From positions 930,001 to 994,000 of the forward strand of contig NZ_LT906483.1 in NCBI RefSeq assembly GCF_900187065.1: a stretch of DNA of 64,000 nucleotides, read 5' to 3'. This DNA is from Mycolicibacterium thermoresistibile. Lineage in GTDB: Bacteria > Actinomycetota > Actinomycetes > Mycobacteriales > Mycobacteriaceae. Below the pieces are notes generated by a model, which was not told where the DNA came from, ran no database searches, and saw only the letters and a program-made list of their open reading frames with translations. Below are positions 1 to 9,438 of this stretch, piece by piece; the stretch's first letter is position 1, and each line of letters opens with the position of its first letter. Made by a program: the position numbers and the translations under genes.

Positions 1-386
1 CCGCGGAACTGGGCCACGACAACATCATCGCCCCGCTCACCTTCACCGCGATCTTCGCGGTGATGATCCAGCGGCACTTCTTCCAGAACGTCGACGTCGG
101 CTTCGAGACCATGCAGATCGTGCAGGTCGACCAGAAGTTCAAGTACTACCGGCCGCTCAAACCCGGTGACGAGCTGCACGGCACGATGTACATCGAGTCC
201 GTCGACGAGCGGTTCGGCGCCGACATCGTCACCACCCGCAACGTGTGCACCGACCAGAACGACGAGGTGGTGCTCGAGGCGTTCACCACGATGATGGGGC
301 ACGAAGGCGACAACTCCATCTCGGCCGGCTGGGATCCGGAAACCGGTCAGGTGGTGCGCAAACCGGTCGTTCACGACACGGATTAG
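1..386 (+). CDS. hadC: (3R)-hydroxyacyl-ACP dehydratase subunit HadC, 3' part
   Basis: The window opens inside this gene (frame begins at base 3). HadC is the MaoC-like, non-catalytic or accessory subunit of the HadBC dehydratase of the FAS-II system, which removes water from hydroxyacyl-ACP during mycolic acid elongation. The readable part is about 127 residues. It carries the hot-dog-fold core with segments ETMQIVQVDQ and SVDERFGADIV, and ends in a DPETGQVV tail. These match HadC of M. tuberculosis better than HadA from memory, particularly the VDVGFETMQ and DERFGADIV stretches. Its position just before tRNA-Trp and secE also fits HadC. The 5' end, start codon and hadA/hadB lie outside the window. 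Confidence 0.88.
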   Translation, partial: AELGHDNIIAPLTFTAIFAVMIQRHFFQNVDVGFETMQIVQVDQKFKYYRPLKPGDELHGTMYIESVDERFGADIVTTRNVCTDQNDEVVLEAFTTMMGHEGDNSISAGWDPETGQVVRKPVVHDTD

Positions 387-529
387 TCACTGGGACGGGT
401 GGCGCGCTACACTCAGACCTCGGGGTTTTCCCATTCCAGCGCGCTGTCCACCGGGTCATGACCGGTCGGGGAGCGCGCGAATTGTGTAATCCCCGGGAAC
501 GGGTGGTGCCACCCGGTCGCCATCCTTGA

Positions 530-602
<73 letters not shown>

Positions 603-693
603 CTCAACTCAATACTCGACTAGCGTGGACACTGGAAGGTGACCACCCGGTCAGAGACGACCAGACACGGACGACCAGACAGGGGAGCATGCG

Positions 694-1128
694 GTGAGCG
701 ACGAGCGCGACCCAACCGGCTCCGCAGCCGACCCCGCGACCGGCGACGCCGACAACGACACCACGGCGAGCAACCGCGGGCAGACGGCGGTGGCGGCGCG
801 GCCGCTGCGGCCGACCGGCAAGCGGGCCCGGCGGGCCGCGGTCGAGGACGAGACCGCGCAGGGCGCCACCGAGACCACCGACGACGGCGGTAAGAACGGC
901 AAGGCCAAGACCGCCAAGGGCGGGGACCGGCCACGCAACCCGTTCCGCTTCGTCATCACCTACTTGCAACAGGTCGTCGCCGAACTTCGGAAGGTGATCT
1001 GGCCGAACCGCAAGCAGATGAGCACCTACACCACCGTGGTGTTGGCGTTCCTGGCCTTCATGGTCGCGCTGATCGCCGGCGCGGACTGGGGTCTGGCCTG
1101 GGTGATTTCTTGGGCGTTCGGTAACTGA
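694..1128 (+). CDS. secE: Preprotein translocase subunit SecE
   Basis: SecE is the small membrane subunit that clamps SecY in the general protein-export channel. The 144-residue product has a long charged, low-complexity N-terminal half (residues 1-80, rich in D, T, G, K) that is typical of actinobacterial SecE. The conserved amphipathic segment with RKVIWPNRKQ follows, then one C-terminal membrane helix (about residues 115-138). The GTG start at 694 is preceded by AGGGGAG at 681-687. The next gene, nusG, begins 27 bp downstream, so the pair is probably one transcript. A TAGCGT -10-like box at 621-626 may drive it. Length and tail are normal for the family. Confidence 0.95.
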   Translation: MSDERDPTGSAADPATGDADNDTTASNRGQTAVAARPLRPTGKRARRAAVEDETAQGATETTDDGGKNGKAKTAKGGDRPRNPFRFVITYLQQVVAELRKVIWPNRKQMSTYTTVVLAFLAFMVALIAGADWGLAWVISWAFGN

Positions 1129-1140
1129 CCGGGCATGTGA

Positions 1141-2021
<881 letters not shown>

Positions 2022-2022
<1 letters not shown>

Positions 2023-2074
2023 CGGTTTCGGCGTGACTATCGTCGCTCAGCGGAACTGAGCACGCCGAAATCGC
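2022..2074. repeat. Long hairpin after nusG (copy 1 of a dispersed inverted repeat)
   Basis: Left arm gcggtttcggcgtg (2022-2035) pairs with cacgccgaaatcgc (2061-2074) with one wobble. The 25-nt loop contains tcgctcagcgg and a minor inner stem ctcag/ctgag. The same arms and the same loop core recur at 19987-20039. There is no T-tract on the plus strand. It may act as an attenuator or mRNA-processing element between nusG and rplK. Confidence 0.75.
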
Positions 2075-2102
2075 CGGTAACGAGAGAGGAACACCAACAC
2101 CC

Positions 2103-2531
2103 ATGGCCCCGAAGAAGAAAGTCATCGGGCTGATCAAGCTGCAGATCGAGGCTGGTCAGGCCAACCCGGCACCGCCGGTCGGCCCGGCGCTCGGCCAGCA
2201 CGGCGTCAACATCATGGAGTTCTGCAAGGCGTACAACGCCGCGACAGAAAGCCAGCGCGGGAACGTCGTGCCGGTGGAGATCACCGTCTACGAGGACCGC
2301 AGCTTCACCTTCACGCTCAAGACGCCGCCGGCCGCCAAGCTGCTGCTGAAGGCCGCCGGTGTGCAGAAGGGCTCCGGTGAGCCGCACAAGAACAAGGTCG
2401 CCAAGGTGAGCTGGGATCAGGTGCGGGAGATCGCCGAGACGAAGAAGGCGGACCTGAACGCCAACGACATCGACGCCGCGGCGAAGATCATCGCCGGCAC
2501 CGCCCGTTCCATGGGGATCACGGTCGAGTAG
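2103..2531 (+). CDS. rplK: 50S ribosomal protein L11
   Basis: L11 binds 23S rRNA at the GTPase-associated centre and takes part in factor-dependent GTP hydrolysis and the stringent response. The product has 142 residues, the normal length. The proline-rich N-terminal domain with [12 protein letters not shown] is followed by the C-terminal rRNA-binding domain ending in ARSMGITVE. The ATG start at 2103 follows GAGAGGAACACC. The 3' end of the gene, stop codon included, is the first copy of a 34-bp tandem duplication. It is cotranscribed in all likelihood with rplA, which begins 144 bp downstream. Confidence 0.97.
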   Translation: MAPKKKVIGLIKLQIEAGQANPAPPVGPALGQHGVNIMEFCKAYNAATESQRGNVVPVEITVYEDRSFTFTLKTPPAAKLLLKAAGVQKGSGEPHKNKVAKVSWDQVREIAETKKADLNANDIDAAAKIIAGTARSMGITVE

Positions 2532-2601
2532 CTTGCGGATCGACCCGACTGGCACGGTCGAGTAGCTTGCGGATCGACCCGACAGACACGGTCGAGTAGC
2601 T
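2519..2601 (+). repeat. 34-bp tandem repeat spanning the rplK stop codon
   Basis: Copy 1 is 2519-2552, copy 2 is 2553-2586, and a partial copy 3 is 2587-2601. Each begins cacggtcgagtagct, so the last codons and stop of rplK are present three times in tandem. Only the first is used. After copy 3, ggtcgag (2590-2596) and ctcgacc (2609-2615) can pair as a small hairpin before rplA. The spacing of 34 bp is exact between copies. Confidence 0.9.
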
Positions 2602-2675
2602 CGAGTCACTCGACCACGTGGGAGGGCCAGCTCCGGCCCGCCGACCACGACTCCAACGACAGATTGGATGGACAC

Positions 2676-3389
2676 ATGAGCAAGAAGAGCAAGGCCTACC
2701 GCGAAGCCGCCGCGAAGGTGGACCGGGACCGGCTGTACCACCCGCTGGAGGCCGCGAAGCTGGCCAAGGAGACCTCGTCGAAGAAGCAGGACGCCACCGT
2801 CGAGGTGGCCATCCGGCTCGGCGTGGACCCGCGCAAGGCCGATCAGATGGTGCGCGGCACCGTGAACCTGCCGCACGGCACCGGTAAGACCGCCCGGGTC
2901 GCGGTGTTCGCCGTCGGTGAGAAGGCCGAGGAGGCGAAGGCCGCGGGCGCGGACATTGTCGGCAGCGACGACCTGATCGAGCAGATCCAGGGCGGCATGC
3001 TCGACTTCGACGCGGCCATCGCCACCCCCGACCAGATGGCGAAGGTCGGCCGGATCGCCCGCATCCTGGGCCCGCGTGGTCTGATGCCCAACCCGAAGAC
3101 CGGCACCGTCACCACCGACATCGCCAAGGCCGTGCAGGACATCAAGGGCGGCAAGATCAACTTCCGCGTCGACAAGGCCGCGAACCTGCACCTGGTGATC
3201 GGCAAAGCGTCGTTCGACGAGAAGGCGCTGGCGGAGAACTACGGCGCGGCGCTGGAAGAGGTGCTGCGCGCCAAGCCGACCGCCTCCAAGGGCCGCTACC
3301 TCAAGAAGATCGTGATGACCACGACGACGGGCCCCGGCATCCCGGTCGATCCGTCGGTGACCCGGAACTTCACCACGGTCGACGCCTGA
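2676..3389 (+). CDS. rplA: 50S ribosomal protein L1
   Basis: L1 forms the mobile stalk beside the ribosomal E site, guides exit of deacylated tRNA, and often represses its own mRNA. The product is 237 residues from ATG 2676 ([10 protein letters not shown]), the family start. An upstream in-frame TTG (2664) would add four residues not found in relatives. Conserved segments seen include [23 protein letters not shown] and KGRYLKKI. The last 14 bases of the gene, stop included, are duplicated in tandem. A strong intrinsic terminator follows at 3416, closing the secE-nusG-rplK-rplA block. Confidence 0.97.
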   Translation: MSKKSKAYREAAAKVDRDRLYHPLEAAKLAKETSSKKQDATVEVAIRLGVDPRKADQMVRGTVNLPHGTGKTARVAVFAVGEKAEEAKAAGADIVGSDDLIEQIQGGMLDFDAAIATPDQMAKVGRIARILGPRGLMPNPKTGTVTTDIAKAVQDIKGGKINFRVDKAANLHLVIGKASFDEKALAENYGAALEEVLRAKPTASKGRYLKKIVMTTTTGPGIPVDPSVTRNFTTVDA

Positions 3390-3404
3390 TGGTCGACGCC
3401 TGAT
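3377..3404 (+). repeat. 14-bp tandem duplication covering the rplA stop codon
   Basis: The sequence ggtcgacgcctgat occurs at 3377-3390 and again at 3391-3404 without a gap. It contains the last codons of rplA and its TGA stop, so a second in-frame-looking end follows the real one. Confidence 0.92.
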
Positions 3405-3415
3405 CCAGACCTGAC

Positions 3416-3458
3416 GAGAATGCCCACTTCGCCACGAAGTGGGCATTCTCTCTTTCTT
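3416..3458 (+). terminator. Strong intrinsic terminator after rplA
   Basis: A perfect 16-bp stem: gagaatgcccacttcg (3416-3431), loop cca, and cgaagtgggcattctc (3435-3450), followed by T-rich tctttctt. This is the clearest Rho-independent terminator in the window. Confidence 0.95.
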
Positions 3459-3460
3459 CC

Positions 3461-3520
3461 GCGTACCTCCGCGTACCTCCGCGTACCTCCGCGTACCTCC
3501 GCGTACCTCCGCGTACCTCC
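3461..3520. repeat. Six perfect 10-bp tandem repeats
   Basis: The unit gcgtacctcc is repeated six times without error, directly downstream of the rplA terminator. On the minus strand it reads ggaggtacgc, a Shine-Dalgarno-like string. Overlapping open frames on either strand have no other support. The ~140 bases from here to the next gene show nothing else recognisable. Confidence 0.95.
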
Positions 3521-3663
3521 GCGCTCACACCGCCGCGTCACCAGAAAGTGAGGGACACGTCTGCAAAACCGGTCCGCCGAGACCGTGTCGTGTGCAAGCA
3601 TCTCGCACTAGCGAATTTCTCGGCGCGGACGGGCAACCGTGCGCAGGCGCTGGAAGTGGGCAC

Positions 3664-5412
3664 ATGCGACAGGCGGCACGGTCGATCCTCATCGCGGTGG
3701 TGGCGCTGCTGGGCGTGGCGGCCGTGGCGGTCAGCGGCACCGTCACCGCCGCCGTCATGCTGGCGGCCAAGGCCATCGTGGTGCCCGGCACCGGAACCCC
3801 GGACGCGAACGTGGTGCCCAACTACCTGGAGAACTTCGTCGACTACTACATGGGCGACACGTTCTGCGACGAGTCCGAGGCCTGCACCGGGGACGATCTG
3901 GTCGGGGTCAATTATCCGGCGTCGTTCTGGCCGCTGTTCATCTTCCCCGGATGGTGCGAACCCGACCGCTGCGAGAAATGGAACGTCTCGGTGGGCGACG
4001 GCGTCGCCGGTCTGAACGCCGAACTCATCAACACCTGGCAGGAGGAACCGGACGCGGAGATCGTGATCGCCGGCTACTCGCAGGGTGGGGCGGTGGTGTC
4101 CAACGAGTTGCGTAACCTCGCGAAGCTGACCCCCGAGCAGAAGGAGCGGCTCGAGGTCGTCATGATCGGCAACATCGCCAATCCGGACGGTGGGTTGTGG
4201 CAGCGGCTCAGCCCGCTCAACCTCGTCGGCGAGCTGCTGCTCGACGCCACGCTCGGACCGCCGATGATCACCGACAGCGGGATCCGGGTCACCAACATCG
4301 GCTACGAGTACGACCCGGTGGTGTACGCCCCGCGGTACTGGGGCAACCCGTTCGCGATCCTCAACGCGCTGGTCGCCTTCGACACCGTGCACGGGCAGTA
4401 CCTGGCCGGACCCAACCGTCCGGAGGCCGGCGAGCTGCCCTACGGCTATCAGCCCGACGAGGTGGAAGGGCTGCTGGAATACGCCCGCGAGAACTGCGGA
4501 GAGCCGGGTTCGAACTGCCGCCTCGATGCGAACGGCAACAAATACATCATGATCCCGGCGAAATCGCTGCCTTTGGCCGACGCGGTGCTCAGCCTCGGCG
4601 CGTCAGTCGGTCTCACCCCGGTCGTCAAACCGCTGGTCGACCTGTTCGCGCCGGTGGTGAAGGTGCTGGTCGATCTCGGTTACGACTGGAGCGGCGATCC
4701 CGGGGTGCCCCGGACCCTGTCGCTGTTGCCGTTCAACCCGTTCAACAACTGGTTCGAGGTCGGGCTGAAGCTGATCGAGGCCACCGGCGAGGGGGTCGAG
4801 GCCTTCCTGGAGAACTTCGGGATCACGTCCGGCGCACCGGTGGTCACGAACCACACTCCGGCGCCGGCACCCACCGCGGATTCGACGCAAGCCGATCTGA
4901 TGCGAGCAGCCTCGGTGGGCGCCGATCCGATGCGCGCGGTCAAGCCGGCCCCCGAAGCAGCCGAGCGGGTACCGGTCGCCGAATCGGAACCGGATGAGCA
5001 GGGTGAATCGCCTTCCGGCAATGCGGAGCGGACCACCGCACCGAGGCTGCGGCTGGTCACCGAACGGGACACCGCGACGGCCCCCACCACGGGCACCGGG
5101 CCGGCCACCCAGACGGAGCCGGAGACTCCCGACACCCCCGCCGAGCCGACACCGGAACCGGTGGCCGACACCGGCACCACACCGGATCGGCTGATCGGGG
5201 TGGGTGCGCAGGACCCCGGCACCGGCCCGGCAACCAAGGACGCCCCGGCAACCAAGGACGCCCCGGCAACCAAGAACGCCCCGGCAACCAAGGACGCGAA
5301 GCCAGCCCTGAAGGCGCCGGTCACCAAGAAGCCGGTCATGAAGGACCGGACCCCGGCGGACAGGAAGGGCCAGTCCACGAGGGCCGGCAAGGGCCTGGAT
5401 CGGGCCGCCTGA
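3664..5412 (+). CDS. Secreted PE-PPE-domain hydrolase
   Basis: A 582-residue exported protein. An N-terminal hydrophobic segment (residues 7-35, signal peptide or anchor) is followed by the PE-PPE domain (PF08237-type alpha/beta hydrolase) with nucleophile Ser139 in GYSQGG. No PE or PPE module precedes the domain. Family members are esterases acting on lipids of the envelope; the substrate here is unknown. From about residue 400 the chain becomes an alanine-, threonine- and proline-rich tail with four PATKDA repeats. The ATG at 3664 is preceded by GGAAG. Longer upstream frames run through the 10-bp repeats and are unlikely. In M. tuberculosis rplA is followed directly by mmaA4, so this gene is an insertion relative to that order. 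It converges on the mmaA genes. Confidence 0.85.
   Translation: MRQAARSILIAVVALLGVAAVAVSGTVTAAVMLAAKAIVVPGTGTPDANVVPNYLENFVDYYMGDTFCDESEACTGDDLVGVNYPASFWPLFIFPGWCEPDRCEKWNVSVGDGVAGLNAELINTWQEEPDAEIVIAGYSQGGAVVSNELRNLAKLTPEQKERLEVVMIGNIANPDGGLWQRLSPLNLVGELLLDATLGPPMITDSGIRVTNIGYEYDPVVYAPRYWGNPFAILNALVAFDTVHGQYLAGPNRPEAGELPYGYQPDEVEGLLEYARENCGEPGSNCRLDANGNKYIMIPAKSLPLADAVLSLGASVGLTPVVKPLVDLFAPVVKVLVDLGYDWSGDPGVPRTLSLLPFNPFNNWFEVGLKLIEATGEGVEAFLENFGITSGAPVVTNHTPAPAPTADSTQADLMRAASVGADPMRAVKPAPEAAERVPVAESEPDEQGESPSGNAERTTAPRLRLVTERDTATAPTTGTGPATQTEPETPDTPAEPTPEPVADTGTTPDRLIGVGAQDPGTGPATKDAPATKDAPATKNAPATKDAKPALKAPVTKKPVMKDRTPADRKGQSTRAGKGLDRAA
5227..5298 (+). repeat. Four 18-bp repeats in the hydrolase tail
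   Basis: The unit ccggcaaccaaggacgcc occurs at 5227, 5245, 5263 (one change) and 5281. It encodes PATKDA or PATKNA hexapeptides in a low-complexity, lysine-containing C-terminal tail. The unit is a multiple of three and keeps the frame. Confidence 0.9.
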
Positions 5413-5419
5413 TCCGGAC

Positions 5420-5452
5420 TCCGCAGGGCCGGCGTGACCGGAACCCTGCGGA
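5420..5452. terminator. Bidirectional hairpin between convergent genes
   Basis: tccgcaggg (5420-5428) pairs perfectly with ccctgcgga (5444-5452), and ccgg/ccgg can pair inside. It lies between the ends of the PE-PPE hydrolase gene (5412) and mmaA4 (5462). There is no long T-tract, so function as a shared terminator is inferred from position. Confidence 0.6.
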
Positions 5453-5461
5453 ACCGGGGCG

Positions 5462-6358
5462 TCAGCGGACCGCGCCGGGTTTGAGGTAGGTGACGAGGCT
5501 GACGTCGATGCACTCGTCGATGAAGTAGTACTGGCAGCCCCGCAGATACCGCATGTAGCGGTGGTAGTTCTCCTCGTCGGTGATGGCGATGGCGCGTTCC
5601 TTGTTCCGCTCCAGCGCATCGGCCCACATGCCCAGCGTCTTGATGTAGTGGTTGCGCAGCGACATCGTCTCCGGCACCACGAATCCGGCCTTCTCGCCGT
5701 GTTCCACCATCATCTCGGTGGTCGGGATGCGACCGCCCGGGAAGATCTCGGTGATCATGAACTTGATGAACCGGGCCAGCTCGAACGTCAGCTTCTTGCC
5801 GCGGGCGCGCAGATTGTCCGGGTGGTAGCCGACGCTGCTCTGGATCGTCATCCGGCCGTCGTCGGGCATGATGTCGTAGCAGTTCCGGAAGAAGTGGTCG
5901 TAGCGCTCGAAGCCGAAGTGTTCGAACGCCTCGATCGACACGATCCGGTCGACCGGGTCGTGGAACTGCTCCCAACCCATCAGCCGGACGTCGAAGCTGC
6001 GATTCGTGTCGAGCTGCTCCAGCAGCTGCGTACAGTACGCCTGCTGATTCCTCGACAACGTCAGGCCGATGACGTTGACGTCGTACTTCTCGATCGCCCG
6101 CCGCAGGGTCAGACCCCAACCGCACCCGATGTCGAGCAGGGTCATCCCCGGCTTGAGGTCGAGCTTGTCGAGGTTGAGGTCGACATCGGCGATCTGCGCG
6201 TCGGACAGCGTGGCGTCCGGTCCGGTGAAGTATCCGCAGCTGTATTTCCGGGTCGGATCCTGGAACAGGCCGAAGAAGTCGTCAGACAGATCGTAGTGCG
6301 CCTGAATGTCTTCGAAGTGCGGTCGCATTTCGGCAGTGCCGACTGACTTTGTAGACAT
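5462..6358 (-). CDS. mmaA4: Mycolic acid methyltransferase MmaA4 (Hma) type
   Basis: A SAM-dependent methyltransferase of the cyclopropane-mycolate synthase family, acting on double bonds of meromycolyl chains. The MmaA4/Hma branch adds a methyl and a hydroxyl and so commits chains to oxygenated mycolates. It has 298 residues. SAM motif I is LLDIGCGWG, with conserved Cys in TRKYSCGYF, Glu in EAFEHFG and Tyr in RNHYIKTL. Where cyclopropane synthases have LLHTIT, this protein has IQSSVGYH, as in MmaA4, and it ends [10 protein letters not shown] like MmaA4. The start is ATG 6358 behind AAGGGG. It is the last gene of a three-gene same-strand cluster, in the position mmaA4 holds in M. tuberculosis. 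Confidence 0.88.
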   Translation of the reverse strand: MSTKSVGTAEMRPHFEDIQAHYDLSDDFFGLFQDPTRKYSCGYFTGPDATLSDAQIADVDLNLDKLDLKPGMTLLDIGCGWGLTLRRAIEKYDVNVIGLTLSRNQQAYCTQLLEQLDTNRSFDVRLMGWEQFHDPVDRIVSIEAFEHFGFERYDHFFRNCYDIMPDDGRMTIQSSVGYHPDNLRARGKKLTFELARFIKFMITEIFPGGRIPTTEMMVEHGEKAGFVVPETMSLRNHYIKTLGMWADALERNKERAIAITDEENYHRYMRYLRGCQYYFIDECIDVSLVTYLKPGAVR

Positions 6359-6498
6359 GACAGCCCCTTACGCGTGAAATGGACGATCTCGGGCGCGACT
6401 CACCTGCTTGTCGATGCACCGCACCCTACCTGGTACGGCGATCTTGAAAACCGTGATCCGGAAACGATCCGGCCACGTGTTCTCACCAGCGTCACCGA

Positions 6499-7392
6499 TC
6501 ACGTCGCTGCCTTCTCGAGGGTGAATTGGTTGACGTCGATATACCCCATCCGGAACCCCTTTGCCGTGCCGGTGAGGAAGTGCATGTACCGGTCGTACGC
6601 CTCCTCGGACTGGATCGCGACAGCCTCGTCGCGGCGGGCCTCGAGCGCCTCCGCCCACAGTTCGACGGTGCGCTGGAAGCTCGACCGCAGCGACTGGTTG
6701 CGGGTCACGGTGAACCCGGCCCTGGCGGTGTGCTCCTCGACCTTCTCGATGGTCGGCAGCCGGCCGCCGGGGAAGATCTCGGTGACGACGAACTTGATGA
6801 ACCGGGCCAGTTCGAAAGTCACCGGCAGACCGCGTTCGACGATTTGTTTCCCGGTCAGCGCGGTGATCGCATGCAGCAACATCACGCCGTCGTCGGGCAG
6901 CGCGTTGAACGCGTAGGAGAAGAAATCGTCATAACGGTGGAAACCGAAATGCTCCAACGCCTCGATGGTGATGATGCGGTCCACCGGTTCGTCGAAGTCC
7001 GCCCAGTCGCTCAACAGCACCCGGTGGGAACGGTCCGTGTCGACCGTGTCGAGCAGGGCGGTGCAGTACTCGACCTGATTCTCGCTGAGCGTCAGGCCGA
7101 TGACGTTGACGTCGTAGCGCTCGAGCGCCCGCTTCATCGTCGCGCCCCAGCCACATCCGATGTCGAGCAGGGTCATTCCCGGCTCCAGACGCAATTTGTC
7201 CAGTGACAGATCCAGTTTGGCCAACTGCGCTTCTTCCAGCGTCATATCGTCGCGTTCGAAATAGGCGGAACTGTATGTCATCGACGGATCGAGGAACAGT
7301 GCGAAGAATTCGTTCGATACGTCGTAATGGGACTGCACATTGTCGAATTGGCGACGAATGTCCTCGCGGTGTGCTGTCGAAGCGTTGACCAT
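6499..7392 (-). CDS. Mycolate methyltransferase paralogue with altered active site
   Basis: A 297-residue member of the cyclopropane-mycolate synthase family, with SAM motif LLDIGCGWG and C-terminal DVNQFTLEK, closest in general layout to MmaA2/CmaA. Two of the residues that hold the catalytic bicarbonate in CmaA1 (Cys35 and Tyr232, from memory) are changed. TYSCAYF has become TYSSAYF, and the PHYAKTL-type segment has become SSFQRTV. The Glu (EALEHFG) and His (LLHAIT) remain. The methyl-transfer chemistry may therefore be weakened, changed or lost. The start is ATG 7392; an upstream in-frame extension to 7665 is only shadow sequence over the neighbour. It lies between mmaA4 and an ordinary MmaA2-like gene, 140 and 122 bp away, so cotranscription is likely but not proven. 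Confidence 0.82.
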   Translation of the reverse strand: MVNASTAHREDIRRQFDNVQSHYDVSNEFFALFLDPSMTYSSAYFERDDMTLEEAQLAKLDLSLDKLRLEPGMTLLDIGCGWGATMKRALERYDVNVIGLTLSENQVEYCTALLDTVDTDRSHRVLLSDWADFDEPVDRIITIEALEHFGFHRYDDFFSYAFNALPDDGVMLLHAITALTGKQIVERGLPVTFELARFIKFVVTEIFPGGRLPTIEKVEEHTARAGFTVTRNQSLRSSFQRTVELWAEALEARRDEAVAIQSEEAYDRYMHFLTGTAKGFRMGYIDVNQFTLEKAAT

Positions 7393-7514
7393 ATTGAGCC
7401 TTTCTGATGAGCGGGACGCGGGAGCGTTCGCCAGAAAATCGCTCACTGGCTGAACCGGACGATACTCGCTCGACCTCGATTGCGGTGTCAGCAACAGGCG
7501 CCCCCGGGATATTT

Positions 7515-8387
7515 CTATTTCTGCAGCGTGAATTGGTTGACGTCGATATAACCGACCCGGAAGCCCTTGGCGCATCCGGTCAGGTACTTGATGTAGCGGT
7601 CGTAGACCTCGTCGGACTGGACGGTGATCGCCTCCTCGCGGTGCTGTTGCAGCGCCTCCGCCCACAGATCCAGCGTGCGGGCGTAGTGCGACTGCAGTGA
7701 CTGCCTGCGGGTCAGGGTGAACCCGTTCGCGCCGGAATGGTCCTCGACTTTCTCGATCGACGGCAGCCGGCCACCCGGAAAGATCTCGGTGAGGATGAAC
7801 TTGACGAACCGCGCGACCTCGAAGGTCAACGGGATGCCGCGGTCCACCATCTGCGGCACCGTCAACGCCGTGATGGTGTGCAGCAACATCACCCCGTCGT
7901 CCGGCAGCAGCCGGTGCGCGGTGGCGAAGAAGTCGTCATACCGGTCGTGGCCGAAGTGTTCGAACGCCCCGATCGACACGATCCGGTCGACGGGTTCGTC
8001 GAACTCCTCCCAGCCCCGCAACAGCACCCGCCTGCTGCGCCGGCTGGGCGAGTCGGCCAGGAGCTGCTCCACATGGGCGTGCTGGTTGGCGCTCAACGTC
8101 AGACCGACGACGTCGACGTCGTGGCGCTCCAGCGCCCGCAGCATGGTCGACCCCCACCCGCAGCCGATGTCGAGCAGCGTCATGCCCGGTTGCAGGCCGA
8201 GCTTGCCCAGTGCCAGGTCGATCTTGGCCAGCTGCGCCTCCTCGAGGGACATGTCGTCGCGCTCGAAATAGGCGCAGCTGTAGGTCCGCGTCGGATCCAG
8301 GAACAGCCCGAAGAACTCATCGGACAGGTCGTAATGCGCTTGTACGTCTGCAAAGTGCGGCTTCAGTTTTTTCGCCGGTTCGGCCAT
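7515..8387 (-). CDS. mmaA2: Cyclopropane mycolic acid synthase, MmaA2 type
   Basis: A 290-residue SAM-dependent enzyme expected to cyclopropanate double bonds of meromycolates. It has SAM motif LLDIGCGWG, bicarbonate-site residues Cys (TYSCAYFERDD), Glu (GAFEHFGH), His (LLHTIT) and Tyr (QSHYARTL), and the family C-terminus YIDVNQFTLQK. It resembles M. tuberculosis MmaA2 throughout (IDLALGKLGLQPGMTLL is shared, from memory), although CmaA1 or CmaA2 function cannot be excluded. The ATG at 8387 has GGAGGGGGG upstream. A longer frame to 8408 would put the start before this site. It is the first gene of the minus-strand methyltransferase cluster. Confidence 0.85.
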   Translation of the reverse strand: MAEPAKKLKPHFADVQAHYDLSDEFFGLFLDPTRTYSCAYFERDDMSLEEAQLAKIDLALGKLGLQPGMTLLDIGCGWGSTMLRALERHDVDVVGLTLSANQHAHVEQLLADSPSRRSRRVLLRGWEEFDEPVDRIVSIGAFEHFGHDRYDDFFATAHRLLPDDGVMLLHTITALTVPQMVDRGIPLTFEVARFVKFILTEIFPGGRLPSIEKVEDHSGANGFTLTRRQSLQSHYARTLDLWAEALQQHREEAITVQSDEVYDRYIKYLTGCAKGFRVGYIDVNQFTLQK

Positions 8388-8513
8388 GGCCTGCCCCCCT
8401 CCGGGCAATCAGGAATCCGGCGGCGTCGGCAGTGACGACGTCAAATCCTCATCCGATCGGCGATTGTAACGCCGGTCACAGGCCCGGACGCAATTCCGGT
8501 GCCGCGGGGCAGG

Positions 8514-9431
8514 TCAGCGGCCTGCGGTGATGTTCTTGTCGAGCTCCGCGACGATCTCGTCCCACAGCGGCTCGGGCAGGTCGTGCCCCATCCCGTCGAA
8601 CAGCGTCAGCCGCGCTCCCGGAATGGCCCGCGCCACCGCGCGGCCCCCGGTCGGCCGCATGAGTTTGTCGGCGCGGCCGTGGATGACCACCGTCGGCGAC
8701 GTGGTGCGCCGGTTGTAGCGTCGCAGGCTGCCGCTGCCCAGGATGGCGTCGAACTGCCGGGCGACCCCGACCGGGTGATACGACCGGTCGAAGGCGGTCG
8801 CCGCGTCGGCACGCAGCTGCTCGTCCGGCACCGGATAGGCGGGGCTCCCGTTGAGCCGGCCGACCTTGACCGCGTTCTCGATGACCTCGTCGCGGGGCGC
8901 GTCCGGTGCCGGCCCGGTGATGATCGACAGCAGCTGCCGCGGTCCCGGCGGCGGCAGGAACGGCCGATTGTTGCTCGAGAAGATCACCCCGAGCGATCTG
9001 GTCCGGTGCGCGTGGCGGCCGGCGAACACCTGGGCCACCATGCCGCCCATCGAGGCGCCGACGATGTGCGCCGCGTCGATCTGCAGATGGTCCAGCAGCC
9101 CGGCGGCGTCGTCGGCCATGTCCTCCAGGGTGTAGACGGCCGGGCTGGGCAGCCCCGCGAACGACCGCAGCATGCGCCACGGCAGCGGTGTGCGTTCCCG
9201 GCGTCCGTCGAGCTTGCTGGACAGGCCGACATCGCGGTTGTCGAACCGGATCACCCGCAGCCCCCGCTCGACGAGTTTGCGGCAGAAGCCGTCGCGCCAC
9301 AGGATCAGCTGCGCGCCCAGCCCCATGATCAGCAGCACCGGCGGATCGGCCGGGTCACCCAGGTCCTCGTAGTAGAGGTCGACCGGCTCCGGGGAACCGT
9401 CGACGTTCGCGAATCCGGTGCGGATCTGCAT
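8514..9431 (-). CDS. lipG: Alpha/beta hydrolase, LipG type
   Basis: A 305-residue serine hydrolase. It has an N-terminal strand region and an oxyanion-hole segment (LLIMGLGAQ), nucleophile Ser127 in GASMGG, and a C-terminal His in DGMGHDLPEP. Relatives in mycobacteria are esterases or thioesterases; LipG of M. tuberculosis occupies the same place beside the mmaA cluster. No signal peptide is visible. It starts at ATG 9431, 7 bp after the end of the ABC1-kinase gene, so the two form an operon read on the minus strand. The true substrate is unknown. Confidence 0.85.
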   Translation of the reverse strand: MQIRTGFANVDGSPEPVDLYYEDLGDPADPPVLLIMGLGAQLILWRDGFCRKLVERGLRVIRFDNRDVGLSSKLDGRRERTPLPWRMLRSFAGLPSPAVYTLEDMADDAAGLLDHLQIDAAHIVGASMGGMVAQVFAGRHAHRTRSLGVIFSSNNRPFLPPPGPRQLLSIITGPAPDAPRDEVIENAVKVGRLNGSPAYPVPDEQLRADAATAFDRSYHPVGVARQFDAILGSGSLRRYNRRTTSPTVVIHGRADKLMRPTGGRAVARAIPGARLTLFDGMGHDLPEPLWDEIVAELDKNITAGR

Positions 9432-9438
9432 CGGCGGA

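Noticed and set aside
3296..3601. Minus-strand frame through the 10-bp repeats
   Set aside because: It overlaps rplA and the terminator, and its repetitive RGGTRRYAE string is a translation of the DNA repeat.
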